From Emergomyces orientalis (taxonomy: Eukaryota; Ascomycota; Eurotiomycetes; Onygenales; Ajellomycetaceae): a stretch of DNA of 64,000 bases. Under the pieces are notes generated by a model that saw only the letters and a program-made list of their open reading frames with translations, did not search any database and had not been told where the DNA came from. This document shows, in pieces, positions 36,847-47,639 of the stretch; the first letter of the stretch is position 1, and each line of letters opens with the position of its first letter. The translations under genes were made by a program, and so were the position numbers. Location: contig MOWL01000006.1 of the NCBI GenBank assembly GCA_002110485.1, forward strand, positions 308,003 through 372,002, read 5' to 3'.

Positions 36847-39449
36847 CTACAAAACTTCTCCAACAATCTTTGCAGCTTCTTTATACGTGCCCAATAACTT
36901 CTCGCACTTCTCACGTTCCGCCTTGATCCCGTCATCCTCATACAGAAGCTCAGGGAACAGGTCTTCTTTATACAGTTCGCTGACAAGTCTGTTTTGGACC
37001 ACTTCTTTGCTGTGGTTGACGAGGAGATGCATAATCGCCTTGGGCACCTGGTCAGCAATGGATTCACGCACGATGTTGAAGTAGGAGGATATTAAACGGC
37101 GGATTAATTCTGTTTCGAGAGCTTCACGGTCTGTGAGTGCGGGTTCTAAATTGTCGTTCTGAGGGTGCGGTTAGTTTGATTTACTGCTTATTTGATACTC
37201 ATTTATCATCTTTCGGCAAGGTTTGAGGGGATGTAAGCTTACAGGGAATGTAGGTTCGCCATATTCAGACGATAACGGATATTCAATATTATCTTGCGGG
37301 TATTGGATGGGATTCGGTGACTTCACTTCATTACGTCGGAAACTTTGACTAAAGCTGGGCTCTGTGGAATGGTGGACATGACGGGGTTGTCCCGATGACG
37401 ATTGGGGGAGCTGCCCTTGGCTTGGTGAAGTACCTTCCTTTCCAAAGAAGTAATTGAGGAATGAGTCTCTGGCGGTTCCAGCTGACTGCGTTCCGAAAGC
37501 ATGTGAAGAAGACTGAGGCCCGTTGAGCGTAGCAGCGATGGCAGAATGGCCATTTTCTAGAGCGCGACTAACATGAGGTGATCTGCTTCTCTGCACTTTC
37601 TGGCCCCGGATGGCCATATTCTGCGTCTTCTCATCAGCATCTAGCTCTTCCTCGCCATCTGGGGTTGCTGTTCCGTTTACAGCACCAAGTTCCTTCATCC
37701 GTCGTCGTTCTCGCTTCCGTCGGTCTTCAGCTACCGCAGCTTTTCTTTCTTGCTCTTGCTTGTTCTGAATAACAGATGACATGGCAGAAGCTGCACCAAG
37801 GAAATTGGGATGGTTAGTATTAATATATGCACGCTGGATAGAAATGAGAGATTCAACGTAGGCGGAGCAAGGGCCAAGTCGCTCCCTTAGGAGATCAGAC
37901 ACGACTTCAATGAGCTTAGCTTGCAAGCGGGGAAACCGGGATAGCTCAGTTGAACCGCAGGTGTGGCATATTTTAATAAGTTCCTCATAAACGAGTTCGA
38001 CACATCTTTGGCTGGGGATTTCGAGAAGCTTGATTTGGGGTTTAACAAGCAAATCAAAGGCCATCTCGGGGACAAAAAGGCTGGGTCGAGGACCAGTAGA
38101 GTTGCGGATAGCAGTTCGGATATCTAGGGCGGAAAGGTTATGGGTGGGGTCAATAGTCTCCAAAGAGTTGCCAAAGACAGAGTTGAAAATATAATAGATC
38201 CGTGCACCACCGCACAATTCCTTCGTGGAAATCTCGGAGGAGGTTCCATCAATTGAAGAAATAAACGAGGACGCAAATCGGGTCATGAGCTGCAGGATCA
38301 GCGAGCCCCGGTGTTCCTTGCCGCTGAATTGTTTATTTCCATAACTTGCCAATTCCTGCTGGGTTTGGCCCATCAAAGTATTTAGCCGAGCTTTTATATC
38401 AGGTAGTCTATCCCGAATATGTGACATCAATGTTGTGTTCAAGCTTTTCGCTAGGAACTGAGTCCCACAGCGGGTAGCAATATTTCGGTAGGCTGGATGG
38501 TGCCTGAAAAATTCCGCTTCGGCTGCCAATGCATCCGACAACGACTTGCCACTCTGAATATCTTGCTGAGATCGATTGACCACTCCAATAAAGCCCAGTT
38601 TCAATGGATACACTCGTCCAGAAAGGATATCCAAAGCATTTGTGCCGTGGTCCATTAGATCCAGTTTCGTCAAAATTCCAATAGTCCTTCGGCCCATTGG
38701 ATCGACATGACGAGCGAGCTTCAAGGCCTCAGAGTTCACAATGTCGACGTTCGCAGGAGAAACGGCCAAAATAATACTATTGGGTTTCGCAATGTATTCT
38801 GAAATCAAATTTCGCGTCTGCTTTTCGATATCCGAGGGCTGGTCACCGATGGGAACTTTGGTCAAACCCGGAAGATCCACAAGAGTCAGGTTGAGCACAT
38901 GCGGCGAGAAGATCTTAAGATTGATAGGTTGTCGATTGATTCCCTTGTTATTTCCCGCTATCCTCGCAGTTTCGTTCTCAATTTCCTGCTTGACCTGGGC
39001 GAAATCATCATATTTCCTTCCTGGTTGATGGTGGAACTCCGCCCACTCCTTCTGCCCGGCGACGCTAGCGGCTGTATGTGGAACGTGGACTTCATGGTGA
39101 TCGGGGAGATCATCGCGTTCGCTGGGGATATTAATCAGTTGGAGGATTAACGGTCGTCTTGTAACAATGCCGCTTCCCCGGGGTAAAAAATCTCTTCCAA
39201 CAATGTTTTCGAGCACAGAAGATTTTCCGGAGGATTGTGAGCCGACAACAACCTACAAAACCGTCAGTTAGTATATTGGAAATGCACCAAAAATGTCATT
39301 TTTCATCGGTTGAGTATTGCATTACGAAAGGGGCCAAAAGGGGTTCGTACAATCTGTGGCAAGTCCAAGGAATCGTTGCCAATAGTGTTGAAGACCAAAT
39401 CCTGGAGTTTGTTGACCGTGACCAACAGATCCTCGCCCAAAGACGCCAT
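36847..39449 (-). CDS. DNM1: Mitochondrial/peroxisomal fission dynamin DNM1
   Basis: Three exons on the minus strand, 39449-39351, 39252-37243 and 37158-36847, give 806 residues starting MASLGEDLLVTVNKLQDLVFNTI. The GTPase domain has G1 GSQSSGKSS (residues 37-45), a G2-type RGSGIVTRRPL, G3 DLPG (159-162) and G4 TKLD (228-231). The stalk contains SSIDGTSSEISTKELCGGARIYYIFNSVFG, diagnostic of Dnm1 over Vps1. After a Ser/Gln-rich variable insert containing LNYFFGKEG comes the GED (RRLISSYFNIVRESIADQVPKAIMHLLVN...AKIVGEVL). Dnm1 polymers constrict the outer mitochondrial membrane and peroxisomes, recruited by Fis1/Mdv1-type adaptors. The first intron cuts just before the P-loop and the last just before the GED. 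Length fits the family. Confidence 0.96.
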
Positions 39450-40195
39450 GTTCAAAAGATGTTTGCCCGGGGCCTAATCGCTAATCCTCGGACCTCCGTC
39501 TTGCTGCACTGTAGACGTTGCTACTAAGATAGCCAGGGGACGGGGGCGATCCGAGACGCCAGCTTGGTGTCGTAGCGTAAGGCGGTAGAAAGGGGAACGA
39601 GGGTATCTCAGAAATAGTCCGGAAAAGATTGAAAAAAAGGGTAGAAGACCTCAGTCTTCAAGGCGTCGTAAACCGGGAACAGGCTGTCCGGAGGAGAGGC
39701 GTCGCGCTACAACAGGCAAACGTCAAAGAGGTCTGCCAGCTTGTTTACATCTGCGATATCTTTGCTGCAATTTCTCAGTCCAGCCCGATCAGGAGGGATA
39801 GCACGTGACGTGTCCAATCAGGCCGAGGCTTTGGAAATGCCAAGACTTTTGAAGTGTTTGATTTTTATCACGTGTTTGCCATTGAATTCTTGGCGTTTCT
39901 TATGTAAGCACGAAATGCCAACCCAGGGCTATGACATCAAAGCTACCAGATCAGGAAACGGCTAGATCAATGATGATTGATTTATCAGGTTTCATAAAAG
40001 CAACACATAGGTACTAGGTACTAATTATATAGGGGCTTATAATCAATATATGAGACCTACTCATTTCAGCAGTCGTATATTTAATTTCCTTCTGCTTGTA
40101 TTGAGAAGGTTCCTGCTCAACCTGCATGATATAGCTCACATATACAACTCCTCATTGTTTAGACTTATACTCCGCAAACTCTGCAGTATTACATC
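39450..40195. other. Divergent promoter region DNM1/PEBP gene
   Basis: 746 bp between two start codons on opposite strands. The DNM1-proximal half is GC-richer; nothing else recognised. Confidence 0.55.
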
Positions 40196-41192
40196 ATGTT
40201 CCTATTATTGTGCTCCATTTTTGCGACGAGCTTGGTTGCTCCGGCCGCAATGGTTTCTCATATTCCGTCTCAACATGTTATCCAGGAGGAGGAAGCAAGA
40301 ATATACTCTCCGATCCGCGATGCGTGAGCCCTTCTCACTACATCATGAAATTGACCTCGCAAATAGAACAAACGACCTTGACTAATTAAATGTCACTTCA
40401 CTTGCAGGTTGGTCGGAGCCTCAATAATCCCCGATGGTCAGTCCCGCTCATCAAACATTGAAATGGCGAACCCCCGCTCATTGCCCCCGCTCATTGCTCC
40501 CCTCAATATTCAGGATGAACACATGCATATTTACTCACTATCAAACATCAAAAAGTGCAGTTCTCGACGATTTCACCCCAACTTTTGCCCTACTCATTAG
40601 CTACCCCTCAACCCACACAACCATAAGCTTAGGCAGCTTCATCTCGCCCGATGCCGTCCACCCGCAACCCATCTTCGAATTCCACTCCATCCTCATCCCT
40701 ACAAATCAAAATCAAAATCAAAATCAAAATCCAACACCAGCACCAAGGCCCCTCCGCCCCGAAAAGTCATACAGCATAATCCTCACGGACCCAGACGCAA
40801 AGAGCCGTAGAAACCCCATCTGGAGCGAAATGTGTCACTGGATCGTGAGCAATATATCAAGCCCGGGACTCATTAGCCTTCATGCGCAGCAACAACAACA
40901 ACTCGGTGACGATGCCGCCATCAACCCCACAATCCCATTCTACACCCTCACACCACAAATCCTGAAATCCTACCTTCCCCCCTCGCCCCCGCCAGGCACT
41001 GGCTATCATCGGTATGTCTTTGTTTTGCTGGAGGGTGACGCGGCGACAGCGTACAATGTGAGTGCCCCAAGGGAGCGGAAACATTGGGGGTATGGCGGGG
41101 TGAGGCGAGGCGTGCGCGATTGGGCGGCGGAGTATGGGCTGGAGGTTGTAGGGGCTAGTTTCTTCTATGCGAGGGCAGTGGAGAAGGAATGA
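40196..41192 (+). CDS. Secreted PEBP-family protein (carboxypeptidase Y inhibitor-like)
   Basis: Three exons, 40196-40323, 40408-40436 (29 nt) and 40561-41192, encode 262 residues. The start gives a signal-peptide-like MFLLLCSIFATSLVAPAA. Joining restores the family opening ALVGASIIPDVLDDFTPTFALLISYP. The two PEBP ligand-site motifs are present: SIILTDPDAKSRRNPIWSEMCHWIV and GTGYHRYVFVLLE. A microsatellite-like (AATCAA)n run encodes alternating Asn/Gln near residue 95. Phosphatidylethanolamine-binding proteins bind phospholipid head groups, and the yeast relative Tfs1 inhibits carboxypeptidase Y. The signal peptide suggests a secreted or vacuolar location here. Exon 2 is very short and easily missed. 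Confidence 0.86.
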
Positions 41193-41783
41193 TTGTTTAA
41201 TTATGAGATAACGTATATATCTAAAGAGAGAGAGAGGTATATAAATATATTGGCATGAATTCGATATTTTTTTTGGTCCCTTTTGAGATTGTGCATTCAG
41301 GCGGGATTGATAGGGCACGGACTTTTGGTCTCAGAGTGTGGTACTGGAGCGTGAAAACTGGATTAAATTTAGCTTGCTGCTTGTGAAGGGGAGAAGTAGG
41401 TATTGGGATGCTTGAGTGCTTGATATAAACGAAGACATCGATAAAAACTAATTAAGGGTAATCTTAGTTTTCACAGAATCGTGCTTATATATCTGCTTGC
41501 TACATAGCTGCCTCAGCTAACTAGACAACAAAAGCCCAATTTTAGACGCTGCACATGCTCCGCCGCGCAAAGGTGGTCGAAATGATAAAGCTACCAATCT
41601 AAAGACAATTTTTTCGCAGGTGAATGCTACGAAAATGGGAAAAAGAAATGCAAAATCGACTGCAAAATAAATGAATAAAATGACACGGCAAGATAGCCGA
41701 GGGCGGAAGTGAAACAAAGGGTAACTAATGTAGCGGACAAGTAAAATAGGCCGCTGCAGTAGGCTTTAAAAGCCATTCTAGAG
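41193..41783. other. Convergent intergenic PEBP gene/ABP1
   Basis: Two 3' ends face each other; a short GA-repeat lies near 41225. No gene recognised. Confidence 0.6.
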
Positions 41784-44510
41784 TCAATCCAGTTCAACGT
41801 AGTTTGATGGGAAAAGGCCGCTTCGGCCGTTGTATTCGCCATGCCACCAGTCCTCGTCGGGAAATTCCTGTTGAGTGCGAAATATGTTAGCTATGGTGGA
41901 GAGTAGGAGTTAAGGGTGCTATGAAAAGCACGAAAACTTACAATATTCGTGATCCTCGCTCCTTCAGGGAACCCGAGCTCATTATCTTCAGCAGCCTCAT
42001 AATCATACTGGGCCGTTGCCGTCCGTTCAGTAGTGCCCGGTTGTGTACCACCTTCAGCAACCTCATAACCATACTGGGCCGTTGCTGTCCGTCCAGTAGT
42101 ACCCGGTTGTGTACCACCTCCAGAGCCAGATCCTGACCCGGATGCAGGAGCGGGTTGGTCCGGCGTGGACGCAAGCTCAACATAGTTTTGAGGGAATAGG
42201 CCACGATCGCCGTGCGCATTCACACCCATCCACCAATCATCACTAACCATGTCGATTTCTGTAACATACTCGCCCTCACGCAGGTCAATTTCGTTGTCCT
42301 CCGCTTTTTCGTAATCGTATACGACCAGAGCGCGAGCGGATTCGCCAGATTTCGCCGCAGCAGCTGCTGGTGGTGGCTCAGGGTGGTGTGCGGCTGCACC
42401 GGCTTGGGCAACGGCGCGAGCATCGTCGTGGGTGTGTTCATCGTCCAGGTCTTCTTCGCGGGGAAGTTGCTGCTCAAGAGAACGGACTGGTAGCGCAGCT
42501 GGAGGGGAATACTGCTCTTCATGTGCATCGGGGATCTTCTCGCCTGCAGACCCGATACCTACGGGCATTGCAACTCTAATGGGAGAAGCCGGGACAGAGG
42601 TTGGAGATTCGGGAGTTGGGGAACGAGGTTGCTGAGGTGGGGTAGGGATGGGTTGACGCTGATCTCCATATTGCTCTTCAGCCTCTGTAGGTCGGGATGG
42701 AAGGCCGGGGATTGGGACACCACGAGTGGCGCTTGGTTTATTCGCGGTATCCAAGGGGGGAGGGGACGGGGCAGAGCGCTCGTAGCTAGACGTCGGGGCC
42801 GCAGCGCCCATGGGTGGGGCGTTTGCAAATCGATCACGAATAGAACCAACCCCCCCACGTGGAATATCTTGTTCTTCCTCCGCTTCACGTTTTGGTGGAG
42901 TGCTGGTTTCATCTAGTTCACTGCCGGAACGTTGGTGGCCTGCACCACTACCACCTGTGTGCGTAGTTTGAACCGGCGCCCAAGATTTGCCAGCATACGA
43001 ACTCTTCCATCCAGCTCCGCCACTGGACTGGCTTTGCAGTGGTTGCTGGCTTCCAGCAGGTGAAGAGGGGCTCTCCACTGCACCGCCCCTCTCCCGTGCT
43101 TTCTTCTCTGCCCATAGCTGCGCTGGTGTTTTCCCACCTTGATCAGCGAACGTTCGGCTGGCGCCAGACACCGTGGTAGCGTTTGCGGTTGGAGTTACGC
43201 CGAATTCTCCAGGAACTGGAGCTTTTGTACCAGTAAAAGTAGAAGCGCCCGAAAATTTGTTGGCGACTTTCGGTTTGGGAAGGGTCGTTAGCCGATCTGA
43301 TGAAGAAAATGCGGCAGACCGCTCTGCAAGAGTCCTCCGTTCCTCACTACCGCCTGAGCCTCCCGTTATTGCGGGAGATAAATTTCTAGGTGAGGCTTGT
43401 GAGCCGTCAGATGGTCCTTGTGCTCTTGCTCGAATCGCAGCGATGTCCACCTTTCCGACGGGCTCGTAGGTACCCTTTACTGGTTCGGGACGGTCATCAT
43501 GAGACTGCCCAGACTCACGCGCCTGTCGACGGATGGCAGCAATATCAACTTTCCCAACCGGTTGATAAGCACCTTTTACAACGTCGCTTGAAGTAATTTT
43601 GTCCGAACGGTGAGACTCGAAATTTGATGCGCCCGGCTTCTGAGACATAAGTTCCTGCATGTTTACCTTCGTTGGTTGGTATGCAGGTTTGACTTTCTCA
43701 AGTTGGGTTCTTGTAACCGGTGGTGCGTCTGCTCCCCAACCATCATCGTCCACTTTTCCTTGATCAGGTGCCGCTGTACGGTGCGTGCCACCCAAAGGCT
43801 TGAAGGCACCACCAGACCGGGCAGGAGTAAAAATTGGTTTTGATGCGACTGACGGTTTGGGGACAGACCTAGCAGGTGCTGGGGCATCTCCCGCAGAGTA
43901 CTTTGAACCTGACGAGTCTGCAACTTTCTGTACAATACCTTCTGGAGTGAGATCCCGGTCTGAGCGAGCTGTAATTTGAACATGGTAACCCTATACGCCT
44001 GTAAGTCGAAGTTACATAGATCAGGCAAAAATGATATTGACGCACATGTAAGAGCTTAGAAACAGCAGCCAGATGGCTTGTGAAATATCCCTTTGTTCTC
44101 TCCGGGACTCCCTCGCCGCACCAGCCGATCAAGACTTTTTTTGGGAGACTAGTGTTTGGATCTTTAACTTTCACGTATGCAAACTGTATTTTGCCGTCGG
44201 AAAAGTCCTCGATAAGGTCTTCAAGTTCTCCCTCTATAAACCAAGTTAGCTACCACAAGTAAGGCTCATAACTGGTTGGGATAGCAGGTGGTAAAAACAA
44301 ACCTCCGCTACTTTGGACTTTCAGTACGCTCTCCTTTCCTGCACTATCTTGTTGGAATGCATTGACCAGAGGTGTTGATACTGTAAATATTGCCCACTGT
44401 CCATATGTTGGGGAAGCAGCAGCTGGGCCGGTTGGAGCTGAGGCGTCGACCACAGCCTGATAGCTTTTCGAGATTGATGGTCCATTGGTGGACAGATTTA
44501 AGGACGCCAT
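41784..44510 (-). CDS. ABP1: Actin-binding protein ABP1 (ADF-H plus tandem SH3)
   Basis: Four exons on the minus strand: 44510-44303, 44233-44046, 43990-41942 and 41867-41784, 842 residues. Residues 1-140 are the ADF-homology domain (SYQAVVDAS...YGQWAIFTV...EGELEDLIEDFSDGKIQFAYVKVKD...VLIGWCGEGVP...GYHVQITARSD). A long Pro/Ser/Ala region carries repeated KGAYQPVGKVDIAAIR and KGTYEPVGKVDIAAIR motifs. Two C-terminal SH3 domains follow: RALVVYDYEKAEDNEIDL...DDWWMGV...GLFPQNYVEL and AQYDYEAAEDNELGF...DEDWWHGEY...GLFPSNYVELD. The last SH3 is split by the final intron. Abp1 sits on cortical actin patches, activates Arp2/3 and recruits endocytic proteins. A 66-bp tandem duplication lies in front of the last SH3. 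Confidence 0.95.
41986..42117 (-). repeat. ABP1: 66-bp in-frame tandem duplication inside ABP1
   Basis: Two neighbouring 66-bp units (22 codons), starting near 41986 and 42052, are about 90% alike. On the protein they read GGTQPGTTxRTATAQYxYExAE twice, so the first strand of the last SH3 domain is duplicated. Confidence 0.85.
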
Positions 44511-45209
44511 GGTGGTGAGATGCGGACGGGGTTAATATATCCGGTGAGTGTCTGGAGTGATAGAGAAACAACTAACGGGGGCAAAGAGGTCCAGGCTATA
44601 GCCAAGTCAATGATATGGAACCACTTATTTATGAGCAAATTCTTCAGGAACAGTTATGGGCAATGCTGCCTTGGAACTTACATGTTTCCGTTAGCGGGGA
44701 TGAAAGATGATGTGGTATAGGAGCCAGTGACCGACTATGCCCGAGAATCCCAGTCAAGTAGCCCGGTACGGTTCCCTCCTCAAGCAGGTAGATGAGAGTG
44801 AAAATGGAAGTTGTTCACTTGGGAAAGGGAGCAAAAGCCGTAAAAGAGAATGCCTAAATAGTCTCTTTAGATCGTTGGGGCTGAGATGAGCAGCGACGTA
44901 TGCACACGTCAATGGCAGACGGGAGTGGAAATGGAGCGACAAAATGCAGCCTGTAGTGAACCGTAGGTATCCAGGTTTATATAAGGTAGATATTGAAACA
45001 ATAAGTCCAATTTGGATATCCTATTGCTTCCAAGGGTTGTATGGACTCTTGTTGTTGCGTTGAGGCCTGGCACATTCGGCTGGAAAGGCGAGTGGGGTGG
45101 TTAGCTAAGCCACTTCAGGCGGCTGAATCAGACGCCGTGGCGCATCGCTGGGCGGCTGACGTAATTCGACTTTTTCAAAGCGGCGCAGTCGTGCCCATAC
45201 AGCAGGTAA
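44511..45209. promoter_or_regulatory. ABP1 promoter region up to the transposon cluster
   Basis: About 0.7 kb between the ABP1 start codon and the first target duplication of the copia-type element. No gene recognised. It marks the edge of gene-bearing DNA. Confidence 0.55.
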
Positions 45210-45214
45210 GAATC

Positions 45215-45311
45215 TGTGGGAGCCATGGCCTCCTATTACGGACTAGCGCCCCGTACACACACATATAGCCACTAGATAGCCACACCAATACAACCACTTA
45301 GACGTCCAACA
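45215..45311 (+). repeat. Left LTR of the copia-type element
   Basis: 97 bp, TG...CA ends, identical over its whole length to the right copy at 47021-47117. Confidence 0.92.
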
Positions 45312-45474
45312 GGTTATGGCCCGGATTGCTCTTTTTTTTTTAAAAACTTTCTGCATATTTTCTTTATTTTTCTGAGGTATAAAATGTCTCATGAGCTGCA
45401 TCACTGAACTGCAGAAAAAGAGATCTGATGTAAAGTAAGAAAAGCTTTGATTACAGGAAAGATTAGATAAACAA

Positions 45475-46925
45475 ATGGCCCCAATAACATGTGCTACTGC
45501 GGGACTGTTAGATACATCTGCAAGCAACATGGATGAACACAAATATGAACAGGATACATCTACTCCTATGCCTAGGGGGGGTGAAATGGGATCTCAAATG
45601 AGAGATCAAATGAACAAAAATGCCATGATTCAGATGATGATGAAGTATATGAAAAAACAGGACAAATGAATGGAAATGCTTATACAAAAACTGAAGGGCA
45701 ACTCAAGCTCTCTGACTCAAGATTCTATTAAGAATAAGATTGATGAATTTCAAAAAGATGCGAAGACCAAGCTGGAGGGAAAGCATGCAGTCATTTTAAA
45801 TGAATTCAATTATTTGAAATGGAAGAGCTCTATTCTTGTGAATGCACATCTTATTCAAGCAAAATATATTCTCTGTAACAGGCCTACGCCGAAGAGCTCG
45901 GCACTAATATAGGTCTTATATAACAAAAAGTAGAAAACGTTAAGGAAAAGAAAAGAAAAGGAAAAGCATTTGAGTGTGAACACATGAGATTCTTTTATGA
46001 GCCTGGCGGGGCGGATAATCATATTTCCGATTGGCGTGGCCGCTAGGTCGGCGAAAACCATGGAGCTTCCATTGGCATGCGAGCGGAATGGTCTACTAAC
46101 ATGGGCGTAGCCCATCACATTCTCATCAAGAAAGAAACTATGTCTTCTACAACAGTTTCTCTGAATATTGAGCTCTGAAACAGAAAGAATGAGCTTCTTT
46201 ACACATGAATCTTTCAATCTTTGAATGCCACTGTACGCGATTCCCTGGGACCACTGGATGAGATTTATATAGCAGTCATTCTATGAAAAAATCTTGTACA
46301 ACACTATACTATATCTCATGCAGAAGAACATCTTCAAATCACAAAAAAGATGAGAGATTTATGTCTCAAGAACAACAATTTTCACATCTATCTTGCAAAT
46401 TTCTGAGATCTCAAGGTCAAGCTTGTATCTCTGAGGGAAAAATGAGCTGAGAGTACTTACCATGACCTCTTCATACTGGGATTGGGAGATTGGCAACAGG
46501 AATTCATTAGAGTGAAGCTGGATGAATTCTATGCTACTAAACAGGGCCCCATACAGAACTTGAACCTCGATGATTTGATGGATCAATTAGCTACACAAGC
46601 CACCGCTGCTGTCACTACTCACTCTATCACTACTTCTACTACCAATAGCCGCCTCTCTACTGCGAACTCTAATGATGAACGTCCTTGTCACTATTGTGAA
46701 AATACTGGTCATCTAATCAAATACTGTTGGTTCAGAGACCCAAGCCTCGCGTATGGAGATTGGAAGGAACGTAATAAAGAGCATATCAAGACATTGAGAG
46801 ATAAGAATAGGGATAGAGATAAGAGAAATCTTGCAAATCAGTCAAGTGAGGAATTCTATGTGGGGGTTTCACTGGATATCAACAAGCTTTTGAAATGCCA
46901 GCCAAGTTACCCTAATAATGGATAA
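45475..46925 (+). pseudogene. Gag-like region of the copia-type element (broken)
   Basis: Frame 45475-45912 starts with ATG (MAPITCATAG) and has a TGA at 45667-45669; it carries ILNEFNYLKWKSSILVNA, typical of copia Gag. Coding continues in another frame from about 46203 (LNATVRDSLGPLDEIYIAVIL) to TAA at 46923-46925. Within this part three in-frame TGAs occur, each where Trp fits (IL-x-KNLVQHY, NF-x-DLKVKL, EK-x-AEST). The end holds the CX2CX4HX4C zinc knuckle and a charged tail. About 290 bp between the two frames has no clear coding signal. Confidence 0.7.
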
Positions 46926-47020
46926 GTATGGCTATGACGAATGGAATGGGTGTAGTGGATATGAGATTTCAATGGGTTTTTAATGTATATTAGCAGCACG
47001 GTAGCTAGTCCGAGGGGGGG

Positions 47021-47117
47021 TGTGGGAGCCATGGCCTCCTATTACGGACTAGCGCCCCGTACACACACATATAGCCACTAGATAGCCACACCAATACAAC
47101 CACTTAGACGTCCAACA
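47021..47117 (+). repeat. Right LTR of the copia-type element
   Basis: 97 bp, identical to the left LTR, preceded by a G-run and followed by the GAATC target duplication. Confidence 0.92.
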
Positions 47118-47122
47118 GAATC

Positions 47123-47639
47123 TGCCCACCAACTGAGCAGTAGTAACGTGCTACACCCCTTGACATTTGTTGGGCGTACGCCGCTTCCAGCGTGGTTGCC
47201 CGGGCATTCACCCCAGCGCACGTGATCTTCTCTATATATCTTAGCTAGTGAGCGCCTCATCATAATAGAATTTTCAATCTTCTCAACTGACAGATTATGA
47301 TCTGATAGTGATACATTTTTTTTTTCTTTTTAAAGAGAACACTTCATTGTGTATAATTATCCACTGAAAAGATTTATTTTTTATTTGAATTCTGAAAGAA
47401 AAATACTTTGAAATAGTCTAATAATTAGAAAGATAATTACATTACTTTTTCTAAATAAATATTAATAAAAGACATGTTTTTTTTATTATTATTTTCTTTT
47501 CATTTCAGTTTTCATGAGTAGTCTATCTATTTCATAGAGTAATAGATAAAGTACTCTACATTTATATTTTTATATTCAGAGAATTCAATTTCTCATTTTT
47601 AAAGAAGAAAAATCAGACAAAGACAAAATTATATAATAT
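47123..47639. other. AT-rich DNA between elements
   Basis: Target-site flank of the copia-type element followed by about 350 bp of strongly AT-rich sequence without recognisable coding content; probably older decayed transposon DNA. Confidence 0.5.

Larger units (their letters stand above)
45210..47122 (+). mobile_element. Short Ty1/copia-type LTR element carrying only Gag
   Basis: Identical 97-bp LTRs (45215-45311 and 47021-47117) start TGTGGGAGCC and end GTCCAACA. They are flanked by the perfect 5-bp duplication GAATC at 45210-45214 and 47118-47122. Directly inside the left LTR, GGTTATGGCCC resembles a half-tRNA-iMet primer site of copia elements; directly before the right LTR is a G-run polypurine tract. 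The 1.7-kb interior encodes only a Gag-like protein (45475-45912, then 46203-46925 in another frame) ending in the zinc knuckle CHYCENTGHLIKYC. No protease, integrase or reverse transcriptase is present, so it cannot move on its own. Premature TGA codons lie at Trp-like positions. Confidence 0.88.

Noticed and set aside
36591..37067. 158-residue minus-strand frame at the DNM1 3' end
   Set aside because: Other frame of the GED exon, continuing into AT-rich 3' sequence; the GED frame is the real one.
47123..47639. Possible LTR or further coding remnant left of LINE A
   Set aside because: No repeat partner or recognisable protein found in the AT-rich sequence.
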